From Sinohyriopsis cumingii (Eukaryota > Mollusca > Bivalvia > Unionida > Unionidae), in contig CM068828.1 in the NCBI GenBank assembly GCA_028554795.2, positions 5,611,720 to 5,675,719 of the forward strand: a DNA stretch of 64,000 nucleotides, given 5' to 3'. The notes under the pieces are model-generated. The model searched no databases and was not told where the DNA came from. It saw only the letters and a list, made by a program, of their open reading frames with translations. The translations under genes and the position numbers were made by a program. This document shows, piece after piece, positions 53,084-64,000 of this stretch; within the stretch, counting starts at the first letter, position 1; each line of letters begins with the position of its first letter.

Positions 53084-53341
53084 TGACGTCACGCTACCTG
53101 CACACGCATGAGCGATTTACTAAGTACATCGGAAATTATTCCGCGCATATAGACCGCGAAAGCGAATTTTGTGCAGGAACAATCTGGTCTAAATCCGTGA
53201 AGTTATTGTTCGACAAGTAGTATTATCACAAAATAAAATGTTAAAAGTATTTTTTGTTCTATTTTGATTGGTTTATGCAAAGAATTACGCAATTGTACAT
53301 TCGCTTCCGGTCTGACTTGCGAACTGCTCTTTCCTTTCTTT
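53084..53341 (+). promoter_or_regulatory. eIF4A promoter region: CRE and TOP-like tract
   Basis: A perfect TGACGTCA lies at 53084-53091, and the pyrimidine run CTCTTTCCTTTCTTT (53327-53341) ends 21 bp before the ATG. Translation-factor mRNAs commonly start with such a 5' terminal oligopyrimidine tract, which mTOR signalling controls. No TATA box is evident. If transcription starts at the C at 53327, the 5' UTR is about 36 nt. Confidence 0.45.
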
Positions 53342-53362
53342 ACGCTACTTGAAGTGACTAAC

Positions 53363-53391
53363 ATGTCATATAACGAAGATGTTGAACCCAG
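53363..53391 (+). CDS. EIF4A: eIF4A exon 1 (coding part)
   Basis: The ATG at 53363 gives MSYNEDVEP plus two bases, ending at CCCAG|GTTTGT in phase 2. Joined to the exon at 57456 it reads EPRSLSERPP without a break. The start is supported by the short TOP-like leader and by the in-phase junction. It is too short to stand alone; support comes from the downstream exons. Confidence 0.75.
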
Positions 53392-53795
53392 GTTTGTAAA
53401 ATGACGATCGGTCATTAAAAAAAGAACAGATTGTTACAGATTTTAATTCTCACTTGTATCTCAATTTTCTCTCTTTTTACTTGCTACAAAAACACTTTAG
53501 GAAGCCCCAAACACATTTTCTTGAATCCCATTTTTTGGGCCGGTCGAAATGTGTCATGGCGGCTATAAACAGATTGGCACGTGTGAATAGATTCACAAAC
53601 AACCTGACTGTTCTGTTCCTTTCTTTTCATACTGTATATTAAATTTCTCAACCTATACTCATTTTAAAAGAAGAAAATGTTTTATTAACATTCTTTTCAG
53701 AGCAGCAGATGGTTAACGAAACATTCTCGTATCTACTACCAGATGTTTCGTAGGCTGCATCGTTTATATGCGTTACTAGCAATATATTTTGCATA

Positions 53796-53935
53796 AATCC
53801 CCGTTTGTTCGTACCCTCCATCCGATTTCAATAAGGACAGTCATTAATGTGATTAAAAAGAGAACTTTGTCATTTCATTCATTGTCTGGTAATTTCTAAC
53901 CTCACTGACCAGGGTTGCCCTTGGTCTTGCTAGTC
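53796..53935 (+). repeat. Dispersed repeat R1, copy 3
   Basis: CCCCGTTTGTTCGTACCCTCCATCCGATTTCAATAA... and GGTAATTTCTAACCTCACTGACCAG match R1; inside eIF4A intron 1. Confidence 0.5.
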
Positions 53936-54565
53936 CTACAATGTAAGACATAGCACATGTTGTTTTTGTTTTAGTGCTGTGTCTTACTAACCAAATAACA
54001 GGTTTGTATGTTGGTTGACATCGGAATGAGCAATCAAAGTTTCAGGAATATCTCACACACTTGGCTGCCCATATGAACACTCTTCCACAAATTGATATGT
54101 AATTAATATACTTACTGTGCTGTTTTTATCTTAGTGGAATCAAAATCTGAGACTAGAAAATGGTCGCATAATATTTCAACTTAACCTGATTTCGGCATTC
54201 CGGCTCTTATCGCTTTCCAGCCAACTCAAATGTAGGCCAACAAAACTTGAAAACGGGTGCATTTCTTTTTTGAGAATTTGAATTTAGCAGAGAAAAAACA
54301 TAAGGGTAAGTAAAGTCTGACACAAACATTATAACTTTACTTTGTAGAAAATGTTGCTATTTGTTGCCAGTTGTGTGATATTCCAGAAAATTTGATGTTA
54401 AACTGTTAGTTGACAAGGTATGCATTGCCGTTCGTTTGGCAGTAAGATCTATCCCCCCCCCAACAAAAAATATCGGGTGATGTATCTTGAATTGTAGGAC
54501 TAAGTCCTACATGTAAGACCTTGAAACTGATATTTATGGTTTGGGCGTCTGGGTCTTACTGCCTA
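53935..54565. mobile_element. Compound TAGTCCTACA-family MITE
   Basis: A left end TAGTCCTACAATGTAAGAC at 53932-53950 and an inverted end TTGTAGGACTA near 54496 enclose about 560 bp; directly after it a right-end-type AGTCCTACATGTAAGACC with AAACTGATATTTATGG (54500-54560) is shared with the 90-bp MITE at 10011 in inverted order. Suggests a larger relative or nested copies. Confidence 0.45.
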
Positions 54566-54584
54566 AATAACGGCACTATGTAGT

Positions 54585-55170
54585 GTGTTTTGGTGTTTCT
54601 CCATATATTTGTTAGCACAAGTCTCTTGTAAAGAGTATTCTGATTGGTTAAAGGTTTTTATTCATCAAATGAATCTACTTGTAATGGAAACTAATGGCAA
54701 TGGAAAGAAGAAGCATGCTTGTCATACCAAGTTGTTGAGAGAGACCATGACAAGAAAGTTGAGATAAAGGTTTAAAAACACATGGAAATGGGAATGGCAT
54801 TTTGTGACCTCTGCTTTACGGTAATCGCAGTGTGAACAGCACCTTCAAAAGAAGCTGCATACAGAAAAAGTGAAGCTCAGAAGGCATCTGGAAAAAGTGC
54901 AATTAATTACTATAAGAAGAAAGATCCCTTGTATGAGAGAACAGATGTAGCCCTCTGTCTAATATGCGCACTGCATGTCGCCAATACAAGCACCAGCTTG
55001 AAAGGAAAAAAGGCTTTCATTTAGAAGGAAAAGAAATGACTGCACATTGAGCCAAAAAAGTCAATGGTGACAAAAAAGGAAGGCTAAAGAAATCTTTGCC
55101 AAAGCTGCAGAAAGAGCTAGACTGGCATATCAACAGGTTGTGTACATTGGAGAAAAAGACAAGTGAACGT
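54585..55170 (+). pseudogene. Coding-like remnant rich in Lys and Ala
   Basis: Plus-strand frames with Lys/Arg-rich helices: KEAAYRKSEAQKASGKSAIN then YYKKKDPLYERT (about 54.85-54.95 kb), RTACRQYKHQLERKKGF and KAAERARLAYQQVV (about 55.1 kb). Frames change several times. The style recalls Lys/Ala-rich repeat proteins of invertebrates, but no family is assigned. It lies in eIF4A intron 1. Confidence 0.3.
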
Positions 55171-55779
55171 ATGGGATTATTTGTATATAGTTGATGTACT
55201 TGCGTGTTTGTTCAACAGATTTGTTATGAAAAACGAGAAGTAGAATATATTAGCTGCAAAAATCGAGAAATTATTGTGACTTAATTACGATGTGACATGC
55301 ACATGAAATAACTTCGGCATCAATAGTATTGGAGAACAAATTCATGTGACTATAACTATCGTGAAATTATTGAAGTAAAGTTGAACATTTTTGGTAAGTT
55401 TATTGTTCAGATGATTATTTTGGTTTATTTTATGATCATAAGTAGCATCAGGAGCAGTTTTTTATGAGTGTAAAATGTGTTTTTGCAGAAATATACTGGG
55501 TTCCCACAAGTCTTGAAATCCTAAAAAAGTTTGTAATTTAAAAAAAAAAATCATTGCCAGGGAAACTTTGAATGGGATGCTAATACCTGGGCAAGTTTTA
55601 TGTGAGAAGTTCAGTAATAAAAGACATTTAATGAACAAACAAGAAAATATTTAGTGGATTTTCGAAGTTGCATTATGTTCGGGCAGAAAACAAGTTAGCT
55701 TCTAAAAATGTTTATATGATCTAGATTTTTAATCTAGTTTTAACAGTTGTAGTCACATTGCTATGATACATGCAGTGTC

Positions 55780-56005
55780 GAGTTTATAGTGATGTCAAGC
55801 ACGGGCATTGTGCTTCAGACATCTAGCATGTTGTCCCACCCAGTCACATTATTTTGACACCAGTCCTAACACTAACCTGTTAATGCTGAGTTAAGTAAGG
55901 CAGGTGTTAGTGCCATTTTATGTCTTTGGTATGACTCTGTCATAATTTTAACCCAAGATGACACACATCAGAGGCAGGCAGATACTCTAACCTCTTAAGC
56001 CAACT
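55780..56005 (-). mobile_element. tRNA-derived SINE, family 2, copy 3
   Basis: Shares GTTTATAGTGATGTC.AGCA, CAGACAT.TAGC.TG, CCCACCCAGTCACATTAT and AACCTGTTAATGCTGAG with copy 2; the tRNA-like head (to 56005) is decayed. Confidence 0.7.
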
Positions 56006-56009
56006 TGAA

Positions 56010-57455
56010 AATCATGATTTACAGCCTTGGTAAAGAATACATAAACTTAATAAGTTGACATTCACTATTATATATTTACATTTTTATTTTTAATCTGAAA
56101 TTTTTCTGAAAATTGGATTTGGTTCTAATGTTTTACAACATTCCACATGTCCACTACGCTTGCAATATTGCACACGCCATACGTGACTAATGGATCATAA
56201 ATGTAATTACAATTGTAATATTTGCCATTTATTTGTGACAGATAAAACCAGATTTTTTTTATACAATAAAAAGGATCAGGGGATTCCTGACAAGGTCATG
56301 AAGAATTCCCATACATTCCATTGAAAATACTGACACACAAGTAATTAAAAAATACTGTGGTATGTACAAGAAAAAATCTAACAACAAAACAAAAACATTT
56401 GATTGTCACATGCAACATAGTTGAATTCATTGGTGTGAAACACAATGTATATACAATATTTTTATGCTTTTTTGGCAATATGTAAACTGTATTCTGTAAG
56501 CTTGGGGTGTTTAATTCAGTCTTAACTTGGCTGTAACAATCTTTTAGCCTTGTTTTCTTATATCACTTTTATTAGCTATATGGGTACCATTGAAAGAAGT
56601 TTCCAGTGCCAAAGATGAAAACAAGGTATATTTTTGCATGAGCATGACCTATAGGGAACTCCAGAGATTGTGTCATGTGTTAATTATGATGAATTATAGG
56701 AAATCTGAGAACTTTTTGACTAAATAAAAGTTTCTTCTCGCCCAGGAATAGTGTTGCAGCTTCTTGCAGATGCACACCACACCTGATTGTGGGGCTGGGA
56801 TCTAGTGATTAGCATGGAGTAGACATGGTTTACTGACATTTATGACCCTAGCAAATATGCACTAATGTGAGAGAGAACTTATTGGGACAACAAATTGCAA
56901 TTTTAACTTAATGTATACATTTTTTTTCTTTAAAATAGAGGTTGGACAACATTAGTGTAAAGCAGTGTTGCACAAACTTATTACAATCTAGATAGTGCGT
57001 GAAGCGTCTGATGTTCCAAAAATTATAATAAAATGTTTTTCATGTTTGGAACTTGAGGACATTTATTATGTGCTTATTTCTATTTAAGCTTGTAATGTTT
57101 GAAAAGATGACTAACAAATTATTTTGCTGTGTTTTCATGTGTTGTGTGTACTTTTGTGCAGATCCATGAAAAAAATATCATTTGCTGACAAAATTTATTT
57201 TGCCATTGTAAAATTTTCCTGCCAGTTCACTTTCCCCTTTTTTTATGTGCATCACTTCTCTTTATATAGTCAGTTGGGAAAAGCCAGTTTGCTGGAAATT
57301 TCACATTTAACATGTCTCCTGGTATGTCAGATTTTTGGTCTGTGAAAATATAATAATAAATTCCTTTTCTTTCTGTTAAGAAATTCCTTTCTTTATTATT
57401 AGGTTCCTTTTCTTCCTTTAGAAGAAGTTTTTACAAGTTTGCTTTTATTTTTCAG
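56010..57455 (+). other. Rest of eIF4A intron 1
   Basis: AT-rich intronic sequence without recognised features; a pyrimidine tract and TTTTCAG close it at 57455. Confidence 0.5.
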
Positions 57456-57519
57456 GTCTCTCTCAGAGAGACCACCAGGAAAAGATGAATACATTCCTGA
57501 GACCGATGGACTTATTGAG
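57456..57519 (+). CDS. EIF4A: eIF4A exon 2
   Basis: A 64-bp exon between TTTTTCAG and GTAAGT. One base completes Arg, then 21 codons read SLSERPPGKDEYIPETDGLI and E, ending in phase 0. The ...ETDGLIE end leads directly into SNWDQV of exon 3, as in animal eIF4A. Both splice sites are strong. Confidence 0.85.
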
Positions 57520-57576
57520 GTAAGTAAAATTTTCTCCATTTGTCAAAGAAACAATGCACATAGGCATATCTACCAA

Positions 57577-57818
57577 GGGGCCCCGAGTGGCCGAGTGATC
57601 TAAAGCGCTGTCCGTTATGGATCACTGCCATCTCACCTCTGTGGATTCAAGTCTTGGATTCGGCCAATACGGGTATGTGAGAAAGCTTGCCAGTAGCTTC
57701 TCGAGGGTCAGTGGTTCTTTCCGGGAATTTCGTGGGTTCTTCCTCTACCATTAATACTGGCTGCCATGTATAGCCGATCGTGTGCTGAAAAATGTTGTTA
57801 AACCAACAACAACAACAA
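57577..57818 (+). mobile_element. tRNA-derived SINE, family 1, copy 5
   Basis: Plus orientation: head GGCCCCGAGTGGCCGAGTGA, body, tail (AAC)n ending at 57818. Flanks ATCTACCAA (57568-57576) and ATCTGCCAA (57819-57827) are a target duplication with one change. Inserted 57 bp after the exon 2 donor. Confidence 0.8.
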
Positions 57819-57827
57819 ATCTGCCAA

Positions 57828-58711
57828 CCCTTGATTTTGCTTCTTGGCTCTTTGAACCGACCCTTAAATTTAGTGATTTTACACAAGAGCAAAATTCAGT
57901 TATGGTGGTCAAACAGCTTCTGACTTTCCATGCTTCTTCCGGTGCAGAGTTTTCATATTAGGCTTGTTATAGTTGTTCGCAGAATGAGACTGACTTTACA
58001 GCAGTGTTTTAGATCTTTGAATCTGTTAATTATCAAACTTGCCTTTAGTGTATAGATTGTCAGGAAATGTGCAATAACAAATAAAAACATAATGAAGGTG
58101 AATAAACAATCGACCTCTTGAGAAAGGATTGAGCATGTATGTATAAATGGACTATCCAAATATTATGCCTTGCATTGAAAAGAAATGCTGGAATGGCAAG
58201 TCTTGCATATAATCAGCATTATTTTGTGTCAGTTGGAGTATGGATTGCAGGATTTTTTGCAGGGTGGGGGGCAGTCAGTCATGCTCAGGAGAGTTAGTAT
58301 AGTAAGCAGTCTGAAACTAAAGCTAATATTTACTAAATGTTTTGAATAGAATCTTGTGACATATTTTCAGCTTCATTTGCATGATTAAACTTGTCCGATT
58401 TCGGGGGGGTGGGTCATGTGACCCCTTTGTCCTATACTGCTGGCGCCCAGGCTAATGCATCAATCATTGTATTAGCTCATGAACAAATAATTATTAATTT
58501 TTGTACAAATTGGCAATACGTTTTTTTTCGATCTTTTTTGCAGAAGTAAATCTTTTTATTAAAAGAAATTTTATATCCAATTTAATGGATGTTTTTGGAA
58601 AATTACAGTGATGTGTACGAAAAATTTATACATTTAAATAATTATTATTTTGATAACTTGATTGTGCACAAAAAAAAGAATTAAGGTACAAAAAAAAATG
58701 AAATCTGGTAG
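57828..58711 (+). other. eIF4A intron 2, unannotated part
   Basis: No gene or repeat recognised; AT-rich with a short G run near 58404. Confidence 0.45.
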
Positions 58712-58713
58712 TA

Positions 58714-60373
58714 CAGTGCGTCCCTGCCATAACGTGCCCCGCATTAACGATAATTCAGATATAACTCGGTCATGGCATGGCTTCCGAAATTTTTTATATT
58801 CATTCCCACATGAAGAAATATTTTTTGTTCAAAGTACTTGAATTAGTGTATAAAAAAATTATCATCATTTTGGGGAAGAGATCGCGTATAAATTCAAATA
58901 TAATATGATCGTGGCGTGGTTCCTGAAATTTTAAATACATGTAAATGAATTTTCTTGTATAGGGATTTTTTTGTTAAGGATGAGAAATAGTATGTACAAC
59001 ATTTATTATCATTTTGGGGAGAGAGTTCGCTTATCAATTTTAATATAATACGATCGTGGTGTAGCTTCTGAAATTTAACAATTTCTCCAGGTTTTTGAAG
59101 TGTTATGCCAAAATAAACATTATCACTAATGTTACTTATTACTGATCCATGAGTAAAGCCAGTAAGTCGTCTTTGTGATTGTCTTCAATTAATTATTTAT
59201 AGAATCGTTGCTCAAACAATATCCAAACTGTTTCTTCTTTAACTGCATGCACAACCAAGCAGCATACAGGTCGGTGGTTCTTATAATTTAATAAACAATT
59301 ATTTTTAAAAAAACTAAATCCGCCAACATGTTCACTGGGCTTGGAGGTGTTATTACATGCAATCAGTTGACCAGTAAATAATGTCCGCTTTATTAGCTGG
59401 AATTTGAAAGGGTATGAAATTGTACATGCGTTCATCTTAAATTTTTTTTATAAATGTGACTTGTGAGCATTGCAGGCCTAATGCACTTAGTTCTCGTGGT
59501 TTTACATGTGTATGGTGTTTGCTTATGAGCTCGTTGTTAATTTCCTATTTTTTATAAAAATATTTTACCATTTTGGAAAAGCAGCTTCACAAGCGCAAGT
59601 CATTCTCAGCACTTTGCGCAGTGATCAGTAGTTTTCACATGTTTCTTTTGATTTTCACAAAATCTGAAGTAGAAGTTATATGCACAATGACAAAATGTGT
59701 TGATTGTTAATTATTCTTGCTGTAGTCATTCAAACGAATAGGCGTACAAGCATTGATGATTGGAAATTTACAATCGATAAATATACACGGAAATGCATAT
59801 GAGAAAATTTTAGCAGTCTGAAATTTATACAGACACCGTTCATAGACCCTGGAACGTAATGAACCATATACATGCTTATCTTTCTTAACCTATTTTTGCA
59901 GCTAATTTTTTCCATTGAATTCAGGCACATACTTGTGACAAATTTATTGAATAGTTTTAATGTATGCAGGTTTTGCAATGGAATTACATGTATTATGGAT
60001 TAATTGCAAGCCCCGACAGTACTGTATCAGATGGCAAGTAAACGGTGTTAATACTCTGTTTATGCTATATATTAGACATTGAATTCAGACACAATGATCT
60101 GGGACAAAATTGTTGAATATTGTAAATCTGTGTGCAGTTTTTCAATGGAATTAATTGCATTTATGGATGAACTGCATGCCATGATGGCACGATAGTATAC
60201 TGTGTTCATACCCTATTTATCGTATACATTAGATGTGAATACTTGTTTGTGTGCCAATGAGTTGTTCTCTGAAAAAAGTAAAATACTGTAAAATCCTGCA
60301 TTAATGTGACCCCACTACTAATGCGATCCAATGTTTTGGGGCCCAGTTATCGTGCTGTAGCTGGGTTCCACTG
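58714..60373. mobile_element. pogo/Tigger-like element, 1.66 kb, no transposase left
   Basis: Ends CAGTGCGTCCCTGCCATAACG and (inverted) CAGTGGAACCCAGCTACAGCACGATAAC, with a TA at each border (58712-58713, 60374-60375). Inner repeats such as GATCGTGG.GTGGCTTCTGAAAT and GAATTCAGACACA occur two to three times. No transposase frame is visible, so it is non-autonomous or decayed. Confidence 0.6.
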
Positions 60374-60375
60374 TA

Positions 60376-60985
60376 TAATGCTGCTTTTGTGTATGATGAC
60401 AGATTTTATTGTAAACATGGTGATTATCACATGGCAATATTTTGAATACAACGCTGTAGACAAACATATTGTATCAGTATCTCAGTCAAACAAATGCTTG
60501 TTAGGTATGAATACAAAAATAGCAGTGCAATGAAAGATTAATGCATTTTACGTTTAAAAGTGTGTTACCTATGGAAACATTAAGGATACAAGTATGGATA
60601 AATAGGTCGCTATAGAAACTGTCGGTCTTAAGTAGAAAAACTATAATTGTAATCTCTTTAGAATTTGACCAACATTTGCTGAAAGCATCCTAGCATAATG
60701 GGCTTTAAATATTGGATGCTTATGTGCCAGAAATAGATGCAAGAAATAGACATACCTTGAAATATGTAATCAGTAGGATTCAGATGACACTAATATGAAA
60801 ACCAGCCTACTTTTCATGTTTTTTGACAACTGTTCTTGAGTTTGTCCGTTAGGTAGATGTCTGCCTGGTAAATTGCCTTTGGGTCTCTGGGGGTCTCATT
60901 TTCGGCTTTAGTAATGCTTGTATATTTGGCAATTTGTCATGACTTGTATATCTTTAACTCTTATGTTGGACTAATTAAACTATAC
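60376..60985 (+). other. eIF4A intron 2, between pogo-like elements
   Basis: No gene or repeat recognised. Confidence 0.45.
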
Positions 60986-60987
60986 TA

Positions 60988-62660
60988 CAGAAGGCCCCCT
61001 CTTATAAGGCCACCCCTAATGCAGCAGGGAAGTGGCCTTATAATGAGGGTGGCCTTTCTAGAGGGGGATGACAAATGTGAATGGTAAATACATATGAAGA
61101 AAGTCACAAATACATTTAATTCTAAAACATTTAATATTTTCATTAAAAAATCACATGCGTGTTGTGAAATAAATGTAAAACAAACTGTGTCATCATTTTC
61201 AAAAGAATGCTATGAATAACCATTGATATAGTTTTAAAACTGTCTTTATAATTATGTTACAGATCACATCATCTGTCACTTTGTTGGTAACTGTCTAAAA
61301 CACAAACCAGTCTTGTCACAATTAAAAATATCCTTGCTGTCATATCCCCTGCATATATCGTTTAGTCTTTTGTTCCAATCTTCGACAACTTCATTATTAA
61401 CATCAGCTGATTCTCCACTAAGGACAGAACACTTAATATTGTGTTGCACTTGAAATCTGTGCAACCATCCGTTACTTGCGGTAAAGTCGTCACATCCTAA
61501 TTCAGCTGACAAAATTGTTGCTTTTTCTTGTCATTCAAATCGGGATACAAATGTCTCCTGGCTCAAACAATCTTCCTTTCTCCGTCCATTTCACCTTCCC
61601 ACTTCTGCAGAATTGCTTCATTATCTTTCACGATATTGTTCATCTGAGTCTTTCCAACATCAGTTTTCTGCAAGGATTGTCGACCCCCCCCCCCCCCCCT
61701 TTCAGTCAGGTGAATTAATTTCACTTTCTCTTCTAAACTGAGAATTTTTCTTTTCCACGATGACATGTTGATCTTTTTGCAGTAAGTTATTCATGTTGCC
61801 AACTACAATACTGATAAAACAATTTTGTATGCATCTAAACAAATTGCCGTGTGTTTTTAAAGGAAGTGATCTTGTCACGTGATTCGTTAGTCGCAGTCTG
61901 GTACCCTATTGTTTTTATACATTTCTTTACACTAAGTGAGAGAAGTCAAGACGGCTTCGATATGTACCATTAACATCACGCAGATTTGACCTCACGTCCG
62001 TTAGGATTCGTAATTTTGACAGTTATTGTCAGTAGTAATAGCCACTAATTATCAAAGTGAACAAGCTCAACATCTTACTAAGGGAAGCCATAAAGGCTAT
62101 CAAACCATTTTCCTGCTGACTTGGGTATTGTACATCGATACTGCCACTTCTCAGCTGTTACTACTGTTCAATAATTGTAATCTTAACAATTATCAGAGTG
62201 ACTAAACCGGACATCTTATGATAACACAGCAGTAAGGCTAATTGGATTACATGTACTTACCCGTTTGTATGGATTAAAATTTGAGTCTCTCTCAGTTTTT
62301 ATGGAATAAATTTGGCTTCTCGTGAGGCGTAAATGATATAATATTAACCTTAGTGGTACATGTACTTTACTCAACACTTCTTTCAGTAACGAAAACCTGA
62401 CATCGGGAAACAGAAATCGGATTACTGAACACATGTTATGAATACAATACTGGTTCTGGATACATATTCAAATAAAATGCGGCCACTTGTGAGGGTTAAA
62501 TTTTATATTATTGCACTAATATGCTGGCCGCTGGTGGTGTTAGCCGGGTGGCTTTTTGCGTGGGGTACTTTTGAACACAAACTCGTCAGTGCCAACAGAT
62601 TCTGGCCGTAAGGAGCGGGTGGCCGCTGGTCAGGGGGCCCGTTCAAGAGGGGGACCACTG
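60988..62660 (-). mobile_element. pogo/Tigger-like transposon with broken transposase
   Basis: Ends CAGAAGGCCCCCTCTTATAA and (inverted) CAGTGGTCCCCCTCTTGAAC are flanked by TA (60986-60987 and 62661-62662). The minus strand carries the transposase: SSWKRKILSLEEKVKLIHLT and KTQMNNIVKDNEAI (61763-61563, psq-type helix-turn-helix), then FTASNGWLHRFQVQHNIKC (CENP-B-type second HTH) and IFNCDKTGLCFRQLP (61512-61276) with the first catalytic Asp. A C16 tract (61685) encoding Gly splits the first HTH; the rest of the DDE domain is missing. Confidence 0.78.
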
Positions 62661-62966
62661 TACACTGACGAAACTTACAACCAGTGGGTGTCATTCTTGT
62701 CCAGACCAGCTTCGGTTGCCTGTTGTGATGAATATCTTTGCAAGAATTTTGACTCCAATAGTCTTCCTGTATATATCAGGTTGTAATTTATTTGCTACTT
62801 CAGATTTACTCCTTAGGCAAGGAAATCACTGTTTATTACTTGTTACATTACTTTTATGTTGCTACAGGAATGCAGTAGACAATTATTTACGTTAGTTTGC
62901 AGATCCTCTGGTGGTATATTCATGTTCCATCAACACGTTTTTAGTTATAATGTCCTTGTTTTGCAG

Positions 62967-63099
62967 AGCAACTGGGACCAAGTGACGGACAATTTTGACA
63001 ACATGAGCTTGCGGGAGGAGCTTCTGCGTGGAATCTATGCTTACGGTTTTGAAAAACCTTCAGCCATCCAGCAGAGGGCCATCATCCCATGCATCAAAG
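62967..63099 (+). CDS. EIF4A: eIF4A exon 3
   Basis: A 133-bp exon between TTTTGCAG and GTAGTA encoding [20 protein letters not shown], then [20 protein letters not shown] and PCIK plus one base. [12 protein letters not shown] is the Q motif of DEAD-box helicases, which senses adenine; [18 protein letters not shown] is essentially diagnostic for eIF4A. eIF4A unwinds mRNA 5' UTRs in the eIF4F complex. The next exon, expected to bring the Walker A motif, lies beyond 64000. Confidence 0.93.
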
Positions 63100-63297
63100 G
63101 TAGTACAGAAAAATGCACGCCGAAAGGTTACTGTTAAGTCAGATTTTGTTTTTAGTCGTTGGGAAAGCAGTTGAGTATTGGTATGATAATTACCAAAGAT
63201 TTACTTAATTCAAATTTGAGAATAAAATGTGAAAATTTACACCTAAATGTTGAAATGATTAATTTATGTGTCAGTGTTTTTTTCCACATTGATACTA

Positions 63298-63475
63298 CAG
63301 TGGAACCTGTCTTGAAAGACCACCCCTTCTGCCAAAACATAATGGTCTCTCATGACAGGTGGTCTCTCATAACAGGTTATAACACTATATAATCTCTAAA
63401 TCTGTACATGGTGAACCTGGTCTCTCAAGACAGGTGGTCTCTCATAGCAGTGGTCTCTCAAGACAGGTTTTACTG
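63298..63475. mobile_element. 178-bp pogo/Tc1-type MITE
   Basis: Ends CAGTGGAACCTGTCTTGAAA and (inverted) CAGTAAAACCTGTCTTGAGA with TA flanks (63296-63297, 63476-63477). The phrase GGTCTCTCA(A/T)(G/A)ACAGG repeats inside four to five times. Confidence 0.75.
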
Positions 63476-63477
63476 TA

Positions 63478-64000
63478 TAAATGAAGAATCGATATTAAAC
63501 AATACCCTGTATAAGCTACTTTAATCTTCTGCAGTAGTGAATAATATGTTAGTCATTTGCATTATTTAAATTGAGAATTCATCTCAGACGGAGAATCTTG
63601 CACTTGTTTCAGTATTAAAAGAACTATTGATAACACCCACTCTATCCTCCTTCAAATTAGCAAACACAGGGTGAAAAATATCTGATGTTTTGAACACTTA
63701 ACAGTTCAAAAGAAGAAATGGTCTTATCTTGAATTTCTGAAAATTCTTAACACCCATTAGAGCATCATTCCCTTCAAGGGATTCTTTGTTTCTGCCAATC
63801 TTTTTCCTATTTATGGAGTCATAAACATTGTGACATGGAGAAAGTTTATTTGTATTAAGAAAATTATGGACAGTTGTGAAAGTCTTTGAAAATTTCAAAA
63901 ACAACTCTGGGTCTGTATGAACCATGTCTTTGAATGGTTAAAAGGTTGGTTTCATTACAATAACAATGACTACACATCACATGGGGACCAAACTTTGTTG
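63478..64000 (+). other. eIF4A intron 3 (to window end)
   Basis: AT-rich intronic sequence; the minus-strand open frame at 63925-63698 lacks recognisable features. Confidence 0.5.

Overview
The window looks like nuclear DNA of an invertebrate animal, most likely a lophotrochozoan such as a mollusc. It is AT-rich, its genes are split by introns with GT..AG borders, most of it is non-coding, and it is crowded with SINEs, MITEs, LINE fragments, microsatellites and degraded selfish elements. The species assignment is inference; no rRNA or mitochondrial marker is present.

Host genes frame the window. At the left edge a minus-strand first exon (398 to 251) resembles the N-terminus of a Na+/K+-ATPase beta subunit, with a perfect CRE palindrome upstream. 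At the right, three plus-strand exons (53363-53391, 57456-57519, 62967-63099) join in phase into the N-terminus of eIF4A; its introns hold a tRNA-derived SINE and three pogo/Tigger-like elements. Between them lie a decayed intron-containing host gene of an unnamed family (9082-13917), one of whose exons has grown into an 11-copy 50-bp minisatellite, a P2X7 C-terminal-domain-like fragment (about 15.2 kb), a degraded LINE (16.6-19.3 kb, minus) and an orphan coding exon (49.7-49.95 kb).

The most unusual part is 6.9-8.9 kb plus 21.0-39.3 kb. It holds three pieces of integrated DNA-virus or Maverick/Polinton/adintovirus-like elements, here called EVE-1 (6949-8880), EVE-2 (21033 to about 32150) and EVE-3 (about 32160-39275). 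EVE-3 reads, on the minus strand, as a morphogenesis module: an N-terminal structural-type gene, a probable major capsid protein, a pX-like hydrophobic protein, an adenain-like cysteine protease, a fibre-like protein with repeated LNM..N.I motifs, a small membrane-type gene, a further structural-type gene and an intact 151-codon ORF. EVE-2 carries diverged homologues of the second half of that module, the N-terminal and exonuclease part of a family B DNA polymerase, a divergent zinc-knuckle gene, and on the plus strand a broken gene with polymerase-like, SF1-helicase and HNH-like segments in one line. EVE-1 keeps the divergent intergenic region and the first structural-type gene. All three are broken by stops, frameshifts, deletions or simple-repeat growth and are read here as relics.

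The remaining DNA is repeat-rich: five copies of one tRNA-derived SINE, three of another, hAT-like MITEs with 8-bp target duplications (one with an apparent empty-site paralogue in the window), foldback elements, a gag-like retroelement ORF1 at 4.4-6.7 kb with a possible second remnant at 40.6-41.2 kb, and long TA, GA, CA and GT tracts. All identifications come from reading the sequence and from recalled family features; no database search was run.
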